Positions 31,624-37,724 of a DNA stretch of 37,724 nt are shown in pieces. A program made the position numbers and the translations under genes. The notes beneath the pieces are model-generated. The model searched no databases. It saw nothing but the letters and a program-made list of their open reading frames with translations, and was not told the DNA's origin. The stretch comes from an uncultured Oscillospiraceae bacterium (GTDB taxonomy: Bacteria > Bacillota > Clostridia > Oscillospirales > Oscillospiraceae), in contig CAKTTR010000010.1 in assembly GCA_934615645.1 (NCBI GenBank), forward strand, positions 1 to 37,724, written 5' to 3'. Position 1 is the first letter of the stretch, and each line of letters begins with the position of its first letter.

Positions 31624-32721
31624 ATGCAAAAACGCGGCAAAACATTTCCGGTGTGGCCGGTTCTGCTGTTGGCGCTGCTTGCGATGACGGCGCTGCGCCA
31701 GCCGCTGGCGCAGGCGCTGCGGGCGGGGCTCGACCAGTGCGCCCAGGTCGTCTTCCCGTCGCTGTTTCCGTTTTTTATCCTGACGAATCTTCTCCTGGCG
31801 ACGGACTTTCCCCAAAGGCTTGCCAGCGCCTGGGGCGGCGCAATGCGGCGCTTTTTCCATGCCCCGCCGGAGGGCGCGGCGGCCCTTGCCATCTCGCTGC
31901 TGGGCGGCTACCCCATGGGGGCGAGGACGGCGGCGCAGCTGGCGCAGCAGGGGACCCTGACGCAGTGTGACGCCGGGCGGCTGCTGTCCTTTTGCAATAA
32001 CACGGGCCCGGCGATCTTCTTCGGCCTCATCGGCGGCACGCTTTCTTTGCCTGCGGGGCTGCTGGCGGGGCTCTATGCCATCCATATCCTCGCCGCCCTT
32101 GCCACCGGCTGGCTGCTGCGCCCCCCGGCGTCGCCCCAGGCCGGTCCCGCCGTGCCGGGGAAGACTGCGCCCTGGCATGGCCCTGCGCCGCTGCCGGTGT
32201 CCCAGGCCGTCTGGCAGGCATTTTGCAGCACGGCGCGTATCTGCGCGTTGATCCTGGCCTTTCGCGCGGTGCTCGGCGTCCTGGGCGCCGTGCTTGCGTT
32301 CTGCGCGCCGCAGCTTGCGGCGCAGCCCATCCCGGCGGCGCTAGCGGCGGGGTTTTTGGACCTGCCCAATGGCATCGCCGCCCTGGCGGCCGTCCCGGAC
32401 CCTGCGGCGCAGTTTCTGCTTTGCAGCGTTTTTGTAAACTGGGCCGGGCTGTGCATCCATCTGCAGACAAGCGACGCCGTCGCCCCGGCGGCGCTGCCGC
32501 TGCGGTATCACCTGTGGGGAAAATGCTGCCAGTGCGCCGTAGCCGCCGCGCTGAGCGGGCCGATCTATTGCTGCCTGCGGGGCCAGGATACCGCCGCGGC
32601 TCTGTTTGCCGCCGCGCTGCTAATCGCGGCAGGTTTGCTGCAAAAAATAAAAGTAAAGGTGGAAATTTCCCGGGAAAAACGGTATAATCAGAAAAAGAAA
32701 GCTTGGAAGCGACCGGCGTAG
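31624..32721 (+). CDS. YlbJ-like sporulation integral membrane protein
   Basis: The 365-residue polytopic membrane protein has about eight helices. The blocks VFPSLFPFFILTNLLL (about 43-58), LLGGYPMGARTAAQL (about 95-109) and FCNNTGPAIFFGLIGG (about 123-138) are the hallmarks of YlbJ and the nucleoside-recognition (Gate) fold. YlbJ is a sigma-E-controlled protein needed for spore coat and cortex formation. The ATG at 31624 has GAGGAGGGG upstream. A CATATACT word at about 31582 could be a sigma-E -10 box, which would fit, but I cannot confirm it. The gene is divergent from yqfC. The last 25 residues are basic and overlap a palindrome and TATAAT box that probably drive the next gene. Confidence 0.85.
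   Translation: MQKRGKTFPVWPVLLLALLAMTALRQPLAQALRAGLDQCAQVVFPSLFPFFILTNLLLATDFPQRLASAWGGAMRRFFHAPPEGAAALAISLLGGYPMGARTAAQLAQQGTLTQCDAGRLLSFCNNTGPAIFFGLIGGTLSLPAGLLAGLYAIHILAALATGWLLRPPASPQAGPAVPGKTAPWHGPAPLPVSQAVWQAFCSTARICALILAFRAVLGVLGAVLAFCAPQLAAQPIPAALAAGFLDLPNGIAALAAVPDPAAQFLLCSVFVNWAGLCIHLQTSDAVAPAALPLRYHLWGKCCQCAVAAALSGPIYCCLRGQDTAAALFAAALLIAAGLLQKIKVKVEISREKRYNQKKKAWKRPA
32666..32688 (+). promoter_or_regulatory. 12-bp palindrome next to a -10 box
   Basis: The perfect palindrome TTTCCCGGGAAA (32666-32677) ends five bases before TATAAT (32683-32688), about 100 bases upstream of the Cys-rich small gene. A regulator bound there would sit between -35 and -10. The -35 (TGGAAA) is poor, so a site for an activator or a repressor is possible. 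Confidence 0.45.
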
Positions 32722-32785
32722 CCGCGCCTCCCGCAGTGCAGCGAGGCGCAGGCGGGGCAGGGCCGGGGAAAAGGGAGGTGCGGGC

Positions 32786-32995
32786 TTGCTATTTCGAAAA
32801 AAGATCGCCCGGCAGTGCGTTTACTGCAAATACGCCGCCAAGGCGAACGCCCAGCAGATGGTCTGCGTCAAAAAGGGGCTCGTCCCCGCCAACGGGGCCT
32901 GCGGCAGATTTTGCTATGACCCCCTCAAGCGGGTGCCGGAGCCGCATATCTCCACGGCGCTGCCCTGCCTGGAGGAGGGAGATTATTCCCTGTAA
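32786..32995 (+). CDS. Small cysteine-rich protein, possible zinc knuckle
   Basis: The protein has 69 residues. Cysteines at 11, 14, 27, 39 and 43 form C-x2-C-x12-C-x11-C-x3-C, as in small zinc-binding proteins. The rest is basic near the start and ends acidic (LEEGDYSL). I do not recognise a named family. The TTG start is supported by AGGGAGG about eight bases upstream; no ATG is available in frame. It lies between ylbJ-like and yqzL-like genes and may have its own promoter (TATAAT at 32683). The function is unknown; a small nucleic-acid- or metal-binding protein is a guess. Confidence 0.75.
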   Translation: MLFRKKIARQCVYCKYAAKANAQQMVCVKKGLVPANGACGRFCYDPLKRVPEPHISTALPCLEEGDYSL

Positions 32996-33067
32996 CGATT
33001 TGGGCGTATAGCCCGCCGGATTCCGCAAATGCTAACGCTATACTCATGAGAACGGAGGGCGTTGCTT

Positions 33068-33172
33068 GTGCATGCGGAGGATTACTGGGCAATTTTCTTA
33101 GAGACCGGCGCGCCGGAGGTCTATTTGCTCTACCGGCAGGCGCTCGCGGCGGCGCAGCCGTGCAGCGCATAA
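33068..33172 (+). CDS. yqzL: YqzL-like very small protein
   Basis: The protein has only 34 residues, from GTG 33068, with GGAGGG (33054-33059) at a proper distance. The sequence DYWAIFLETGAPEVYLLYRQ resembles the B. subtilis YqzL pattern, in which a W-x-x-F-x-x-TG stretch is followed by YLLY/F, and the gene stands directly before recO, as yqzL does in Bacillus. It ends 20 bases before the recO ATG. Its function is unknown. The match rests on my memory of the family and on synteny, so it needs a profile search. A TTG at 33062 is also in frame but lies too close to the ribosome binding site. Confidence 0.72.
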   Translation: MHAEDYWAIFLETGAPEVYLLYRQALAAAQPCSA

Positions 33173-33192
33173 CGCGCCGCGGAGGAAACACG

Positions 33193-33966
33193 ATGCATTT
33201 AAAAACCGAGGGCCTCGTCCTGCGGCAGACGAATTACCAGGACCACGATCTGCTCCTGACGGTCCTGACCAAGGACTACGGCCGCATGACCCTGCGGGCT
33301 CGGGGCGTCAAGGGCAAGCGCAGCAAGCTCAAAAGCGGCTGCCAGCTGCTGGCCTACGCCGAATTTACGATCTTTGAAAACCGGGGCTTCTGCACCGTCC
33401 AGGAGGCGGCGCCGCTGGAGCTGTTCCTGCCGCTGCGGTCGGACCTGGAGCTGCTCAGCCTGGCGTCCTATTTTGCCCAGGTGGCGGAGGTCTTATCCCA
33501 GGAGGATATGCCGAACCCGGAGCTGCTTTCCATGACGCTGAACAGCATCTATGCCCTGTGCCATCTGGGCAAGCCCCAGCAGCAGGTCAAGGCAGTTTTT
33601 GAGCTGCAGGCGGCGTGCCTGGCGGGGTATCTGCCGGATGTCTCCGGCTGCGGCGTCTGCGGCCGCCAGGACGCGGGCTATTTCTGCGTGCGGCAGGGAA
33701 TGCTGCGCTGCAAGGGCTGCCTGCAGCCGGGCGACGGCCTGCGCCTGCCCGTCAGCGCGGGGACATTGGCGGCGCTGCGCTATATCTGCCAGGCCGACCC
33801 GCGGCGCGCCTTCGGCTTTCAGGCGTCCGACGCGGTCCTGCGTCAGCTGAGCGGCCTGGCGGAGACATACCTGACCGTGCAGCTGGAGCACAGCTTCTCC
33901 ACGCTGGACTTTTACCATTCCATCTGCTGGAACCGGTCAAAAGAGCTTGCCAAAAATTCTTTTTGA
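33193..33966 (+). CDS. recO: DNA repair protein RecO
   Basis: The 257-residue recombination mediator helps RecR load RecA on single-stranded DNA coated with SSB. The N-terminal OB fold starts KTEGLVLRQTNYQDHDLLLTVLT and contains YGRMTLRARGVKGKRSKLK. The helical C-terminal part holds a zinc site C-x2-C (CGVCGR) with a second C-x2-C (CKGC) about 20 residues later. GGAGGA precedes the ATG at 33193; the frame is open further upstream, but that part overlaps yqzL. The last eight codons and the stop lie inside the terminal hairpin of repeat copy B, so the protein's C-terminus has been set by the repeat. Confidence 0.95.
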   Translation: MHLKTEGLVLRQTNYQDHDLLLTVLTKDYGRMTLRARGVKGKRSKLKSGCQLLAYAEFTIFENRGFCTVQEAAPLELFLPLRSDLELLSLASYFAQVAEVLSQEDMPNPELLSMTLNSIYALCHLGKPQQQVKAVFELQAACLAGYLPDVSGCGVCGRQDAGYFCVRQGMLRCKGCLQPGDGLRLPVSAGTLAALRYICQADPRRAFGFQASDAVLRQLSGLAETYLTVQLEHSFSTLDFYHSICWNRSKELAKNSF

Positions 33967-34350
33967 CAAGCTCTCAAATGCGACAACGCTGTATAAGTTC
34001 GAGTAACAAAATCGAAGATTTTGACTCTCACTTACCGCTGCGCTGGGCTCGCATTTGAAAGGATTGCACCCTGCTGTGCGCATAATTTCCGCGCCGTTGG
34101 CGCGGAAATTCCACAGCGCTGCATGGGTTCGACTTGACCAATTGTGCCGCGCAGAGCTTGCACAATTGGAGTCTCACCCAACTTGCAGGGCGAGAAGTAT
34201 TTTTGTCGACTATGCGCTGCATGGGTTCGACTTAGCCAATCGCGCTGCGCTGCGCTTGCGCTCTTGGAGTCTCACCCACTTGCCGCCGGAAAAAACAGAT
34301 TGGACTTTATTTGCGCCTGCGGGCGCAAACTCTGCGAGGCTTTTTTTGAC
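33943..34350. repeat. Hairpin-rich intergenic repeat, copy B (inverted relative to copy A)
   Basis: This element of about 408 bp matches the reverse complement of 17175-17487, with extra parts. It starts with the terminal hairpin GAGCTTGCCAAAAA/TTTTTGACAAGCTC, which also encodes the recO stop. It carries CAAAATC/GATTTTG (about 34007-34023), a 12-bp perfect stem AATTTCCGCGCC/GGCGCGGAAATT (34084-34110) missing from copy A, and two copies (34116-34180 and 34214-34279) of a 65-bp module found once in copy A. The first module contains the perfect stem CCAATTGTGC/GCACAATTGG (34138-34169). It ends just before the mutS2 ribosome binding site. Confidence 0.88.
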
Positions 34351-34376
34351 TGTTTGGATACATAAGGAAACGAGCT

Positions 34377-36758
34377 ATGTCTGAATTATATACGAAATCT
34401 ATGAAAAAACTGGAGCTGGACGCTGTGCTGCGGCAGTTGAGCGAGCAGGCGGTCAGCCAGGAGGCCAAGGCCCGGTGCCTGGCCTATCAGCCGCTGCGCG
34501 ACGCGGCGGAGATTCGCATCCTGCAGCAGCAGACGTCCGCCGCCTGCCATCTGGTGGAGTTTAAGGGGACGCCCGGCTTCTCCGGCCTGACGGATGTTCG
34601 GCCGGTCCTGGCGCGGGCGGACCGGGGCGGCACGCTGAACCCGGCGGAGCTGCTGCAGGTCGCGGGCGTTCTGCGCTGCGCCCGGGAGGTCAAGGGCTAC
34701 TGCGACGGCGACTACCAGCAGACGGTCCTGGACCCGCTGTTCTTCGCCCTGAGCACGAACCGCTACCTGGAAGAGCAGATCACCGGCGCCATCTTATCCG
34801 TCGACGAGATCGCCGACAGTGCCAGCGCAGAGCTTGCCAGCATCCGGCGGCATATGCGCCTGCAGAGCGATAAGATCAAGCAGACGCTGCAAAAAATCAT
34901 CTCCTCGCCCGGCTACCAAAAGGCCCTGCAGGAGCCGATCATCACCATGCGGGCCGACCGCTATGTCGTCCCCGTCAAGAGCGACCATAAGAGTGCCGTC
35001 CCCGGACTGGTGCACGATGTCTCGTCCAGCGGCAGCACGTTCTTTATTGAACCGGCCTCCGTCGTCGAGGCCAATAACAAGCTGCGGGAGCTGGAGCTTG
35101 CCGAGGAGCGGGAGATCGCCCGCATCCTCGCCGAATTCTCCGCCGACGTGGCAAATCACAAAGACGCCATTGACATGGACTTTACCATGCTGGTCCAGCT
35201 GGATGAGATTTTTGCCCGGGCCCGCTATTCCTTCGCCATCCACGGCATCGAGCCGGAGATCCGGACCGACGGCGCGATCCACCTGAACCGCGCCCGGCAC
35301 CCGCTCATCCCGGCGGAGAAGGTCGTCCCCGTGTCCGTCCGGCTGGGGGAGGACTTTGACACCCTCATCATCACCGGCCCGAACACCGGCGGCAAGACCG
35401 TCACCCTCAAGACCCTGGGCCTGCTGACCCTGATGGCGGCCTGCGGCTTGCATATCCCCGCCGACGACGGCAGCTGCGTCTGCGTCTATGAGACGGTCCT
35501 GGCGGACATCGGCGACGAGCAGTCCATCGCCCAGTCGCTTTCGACGTTCTCCGCCCATATGAAGACGATCGTCGCCGTGACGCAGCAGTGCAATGCCAGC
35601 TCCCTGGTCCTCTTCGACGAGCTGGGCGCGGGGACGGACCCGGCGGAGGGCGCGGCCCTGGCCATCGCCCTGATCGAATACTGCCGCCAGGCCGGCTGCC
35701 GGGTGGCGGCGACGACCCATTACGCCGAGCTCAAGCTCTACGCCATGCGCACGCACGGCGTTGTCAACGCGGCGTGCGAGTTTGACGTGCAGACGCTGCA
35801 GCCGACGTACCGCCTGCTCATCGGCGTGCCGGGCAAGTCCAACGCCTTCGCCATCTCCCGCCGCCTGGGCCTGTCCGAGGCGATCCTGAAGCAGGCCAAG
35901 GATACGCTGAGCGAGAACGACCAGAACTTTGAAGATGTGCTCTCCCAGCTGGAGCAGCAGCGCCAGGAGATGGAGGACGCCAAAGCCGAGATGGAGCGCC
36001 TCCGGGCCGAGACGCTGCAGCAGAAGCAAAAATCCGACGAATACTACGCGCAGATCCGCCAGGAGCGGGAAAAGGCGGTAGAGAAGGCCCGGGCCGAGGC
36101 CAACCAGATCATCGAAGACGCCCGGGCGACGGCGAACAAGGTCCAGGAGGAGCTGCGCCAGATGCGCAAGCAGCTGCAAAAGGGCGCGGATCTTTCTGGG
36201 TACAACGCCAAGCAGTCCGAGCTGCGCCGGGCGCTGAACGAAGCGCAGGACAAGCTGGCCGAAAAGCGCAAGGCTGCCCCCCGCCCGGCAGCGACCCGGG
36301 CCATTCGCGTGGGCGATGTCGTCGAGCTCCTCAAGCTGGGGACCCGGGCGACGGTCCTCGCCTGCAACAAAGACGGCAGCTACCGTCTGCAAGCGGGCAT
36401 CCTGCAGCTGAACGCCAAGCCCAGCGAGGTCTATCTGTTGGAGCAAGCGCCCAAGCCTGCAGAAAAATCCCACCCCAAGCCTACCGGCCAGACGCTGCAC
36501 ACCCAGGCAGCCCCGGCGGAGCTGGACCTGCGGGGGATGGACAGCATCGAAGCCATCAGCGTCCTGGACCAATACCTGGATCTGGCCCTGCGGACGAAGC
36601 GCTCCCCGGTGCGCATCATCCACGGCAAGGGCACCGGCGCGCTGCGGGCCGCCGTCCAGAGCGAACTGCGGCGGAAGAAATTTGTGCGCAGCTTCCGGCT
36701 GGGCGTCTACGGCGAAGGCGAGAGCGGCGTGACCATCGCAGAATTGGATATTTCCTGA
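34377..36758 (+). CDS. mutS2: Endonuclease MutS2
   Basis: The 793-residue MutS-family ATPase has a core/clamp region (1-300), Walker A GPNTGGKT (334-341), Walker B LVLFDELGAGTDP and the H-loop ATTHYAELK. A long coiled coil (about 515-640, rich in Glu/Gln/Lys) follows, then a KOW-like segment with RVGDVVELLKLG and a C-terminal Smr endonuclease domain with LDLRGM and IHGKGTGALR. MutS2 suppresses recombination or, in B. subtilis, splits collided ribosomes. AAGGAAA lies eight bases before the ATG. It follows recO, separated by repeat copy B, and may be transcribed from its own weak promoter or by read-through. Confidence 0.96.
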   Translation: MSELYTKSMKKLELDAVLRQLSEQAVSQEAKARCLAYQPLRDAAEIRILQQQTSAACHLVEFKGTPGFSGLTDVRPVLARADRGGTLNPAELLQVAGVLRCAREVKGYCDGDYQQTVLDPLFFALSTNRYLEEQITGAILSVDEIADSASAELASIRRHMRLQSDKIKQTLQKIISSPGYQKALQEPIITMRADRYVVPVKSDHKSAVPGLVHDVSSSGSTFFIEPASVVEANNKLRELELAEEREIARILAEFSADVANHKDAIDMDFTMLVQLDEIFARARYSFAIHGIEPEIRTDGAIHLNRARHPLIPAEKVVPVSVRLGEDFDTLIITGPNTGGKTVTLKTLGLLTLMAACGLHIPADDGSCVCVYETVLADIGDEQSIAQSLSTFSAHMKTIVAVTQQCNASSLVLFDELGAGTDPAEGAALAIALIEYCRQAGCRVAATTHYAELKLYAMRTHGVVNAACEFDVQTLQPTYRLLIGVPGKSNAFAISRRLGLSEAILKQAKDTLSENDQNFEDVLSQLEQQRQEMEDAKAEMERLRAETLQQKQKSDEYYAQIRQEREKAVEKARAEANQIIEDARATANKVQEELRQMRKQLQKGADLSGYNAKQSELRRALNEAQDKLAEKRKAAPRPAATRAIRVGDVVELLKLGTRATVLACNKDGSYRLQAGILQLNAKPSEVYLLEQAPKPAEKSHPKPTGQTLHTQAAPAELDLRGMDSIEAISVLDQYLDLALRTKRSPVRIIHGKGTGALRAAVQSELRRKKFVRSFRLGVYGEGESGVTIAELDIS

Positions 36759-36787
36759 AAAATCAGACGGTTTTGCTAGGTAATTGC

Positions 36788-36815
36788 TTGATAATTCCAA
36801 AAACCGTGCTATAAT
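36788..36815 (+). promoter_or_regulatory. Promoter of the His-rich CobW-type gene
   Basis: TTGATA (36788-36793), 16 bases and TATAAT (36810-36815). The arms ACGGTTTT (36769-36776) and AAAACCGT (about 36800-36807) surround the -35 region and could bind a regulator or act as a weak mutS2 terminator. A TGATAAT half-site, as in Fur/Zur boxes, overlaps the -35, without a clear second half. Confidence 0.65.
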
Positions 36816-36834
36816 GATTGCAAAGAAACGCAGG

Positions 36835-36859
36835 CAGCCCTGCCGGACCGGCGGGGCTG
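36835..36859 (+). promoter_or_regulatory. Hairpin in the leader of the His-rich CobW-type gene
   Basis: CAGCCC (36835-36840) pairs with GGGCTG (36854-36859), and the inner GCCG/CGGC continues the stem to about 11 bp with one wobble. It lies between promoter and start codon. No T-run follows, so it is not a simple terminator; it may stabilise the RNA or take part in control. Confidence 0.5.
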
Positions 36860-36898
36860 TGTGAATTCTCGTGAAATTTATCTGAGAAGGTGTAGAGT

Positions 36899-37724
36899 AT
36901 GACACGCATTGACATTTTTTCCGGTTTCCTCGGCGCAGGGAAGACGACCCTGATCAAAAAGCTCATCAAAGAAGCCTATCACGGCGAAAAGCTCGTCCTC
37001 ATTGAGAATGAGTTTGGCGATATCGGCATCGACGGCGCGTTTTTGCAGGAGTCCGGCATTCAGATCTCGGAGATCAACTCCGGCTGCATCTGCTGCTCCC
37101 TGGTGGGCGACTTTGGCCGCGCGCTGCAGCAGGTCATCCGGGAATTCAGCCCCGAGCGCATCCTGATCGAGCCCTCCGGCGTCGGTAAGCTCAGCGACGT
37201 CATCGCCGCCGTCAAGAAGGAGACGTCGGAGACGGTCCAGCTGGGCTCCTTTACCACCGTTGTCGATGCCACCAGCTGCGATATCTATATGAGCAGCTTC
37301 GGTGAATTCTATGAAAACCAGATCGACACGGCGTCCTGCATCGTCCTGAGCCGGACGGATGAGATGACGGACGAAGAGATCCACGACGTCGTCGCGATGC
37401 TCCGCAGCCACAACGACTCGGCTACCATCATCACCACCCCGTGGGACAAGCTGACCGGCGTCCAGATGCAGGAGGCCATCGAGCAGACCCAGACCCTGGC
37501 CCGGGAGCTGGCCGCGCTGCAGCACGAGGAGGCCCATCACCACCATCATCATGACCATGAGCATGACCATGACCACGAGCATCATCACGACCACGATCAC
37601 GAGGATCATGATGACGACTGCGGCTGCCACCATCATCATGACCACGACGAGCATGACCATGACGAGGACTGCGGCTGCCACCACCATCATCACGAGCATG
37701 AAGACGGCCACGAGTGCGACGACC
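36899..37724 (+). CDS. CobW/COG0523-family GTPase with His/Asp-rich metal-binding region (3' end cut by window)
   Basis: The first 275 residues are visible, and the frame runs off the window. The Walker A motif is GFLGAGKT (9-16), the metal site is C63-I-C65-C66, EPSG is near 91-94 and SRTD sits where NKxD is expected. From residue 209 the sequence is almost only His, Asp and Glu, with two CGC motifs (241-243 and 258-260), each followed by four or five histidines. Such tails bind zinc, nickel or cobalt in COG0523 metallochaperones. The C-terminal CobW domain must lie beyond the window. Its own promoter and a leader hairpin precede it. A zinc-responsive role is likely by family, but the metal is not proven. 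It differs from the tail-less member at 10113. Confidence 0.92.
   Translation, partial: MTRIDIFSGFLGAGKTTLIKKLIKEAYHGEKLVLIENEFGDIGIDGAFLQESGIQISEINSGCICCSLVGDFGRALQQVIREFSPERILIEPSGVGKLSDVIAAVKKETSETVQLGSFTTVVDATSCDIYMSSFGEFYENQIDTASCIVLSRTDEMTDEEIHDVVAMLRSHNDSATIITTPWDKLTGVQMQEAIEQTQTLARELAALQHEEAHHHHHHDHEHDHDHEHHHDHDHEDHDDDCGCHHHHDHDEHDHDEDCGCHHHHHEHEDGHECDD

Noticed and set aside
34794..36905. 703-codon open frame on the minus strand opposite mutS2
   Set aside because: MutS2 is unmistakable on the plus strand; the antisense frame has no motif.
36878..37711. Minus-strand frame with a long Met/Val-rich start
   Set aside because: It is the reverse reading of the His/Asp codons (CAT/CAC and GAT/GAC) of the COG0523 GTPase, not a membrane protein.

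Overview
The window looks like chromosomal DNA of a high-GC, anaerobic, endospore-forming Firmicute, most likely a gut Oscillospiraceae-type clostridium. The reasons are sporulation genes (yqfC, yqfD, ylbJ-like), the gene order yqfC-yqfD-phoH-ybeY-era, a yqzL-like small gene before recO, a tryptophan-type T-box leader, Gram-positive ribosome binding sites, and strong codon GC bias that opens long antisense frames over almost every gene. The genus is inference only. No rRNA, tRNA, CRISPR array, transposase or phage gene was seen.

Layout. Positions 1-813 hold no convincing gene, but contain a 14-bp palindrome, a six-copy 21-bp tandem repeat, a 29-bp direct repeat and the terminator of the next gene. 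Positions 814-6583 (minus strand) carry a divergent EF-G-like GTPase, a large membrane protein that looks like a catalytically dead P-type ATPase with a long acidic/proline-rich tail, and rlmB. Positions 6698-9903 (plus) carry trmB, an OmpR-type regulator and a histidine kinase. Positions 10027-14083 (plus) form an operon of a CobW-type GTPase and a NitT/TauT-type ABC importer. Positions 14265-17171 (plus) form a compact operon of a DUF5714-like cysteine-rich protein, a very small cysteine-rich lipoyl-domain protein, a short dihydrolipoamide-dehydrogenase-like flavoprotein and a one-domain lipoate ligase. Positions 17534-19253 (minus) carry a T-box-controlled TrpB-like enzyme. Positions 19276-21598 (minus) carry a family 4 uracil-DNA glycosylase and a DacF-type carboxypeptidase. 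Positions 21494-25560 (plus) carry a ComEA-like protein, a two-component system and a GerMN lipoprotein. Positions 25569-31525 (minus) carry a small unknown gene, pepF, era, ybeY, phoH, yqfD and yqfC. Positions 31624-37724 (plus) carry a ylbJ-like gene, a small Cys-rich gene, a yqzL-like gene, recO, mutS2 and a truncated His-rich CobW/COG0523 GTPase.

The best candidate for an undescribed system is 10.0-17.2 kb. A dedicated lipoyl carrier, its own ligase and its own dithiol/disulfide oxidoreductase stand together with a cysteine-rich DUF5714-like protein, and no 2-oxoacid dehydrogenase or glycine-cleavage genes are present. An importer and a metal-handling-type GTPase lie immediately upstream. 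I infer a lipoyl-based carrier or redox pathway for an imported sulfur or metal compound; the substrate is unknown.

A second find is a hairpin-rich, non-coding modular repeat present twice in opposite orientation (17175-17487 and 33943-34350). It sits directly after lplA and across the stop codon of recO. The second copy has an internal module duplicated, with a stem preserved although its bases differ.
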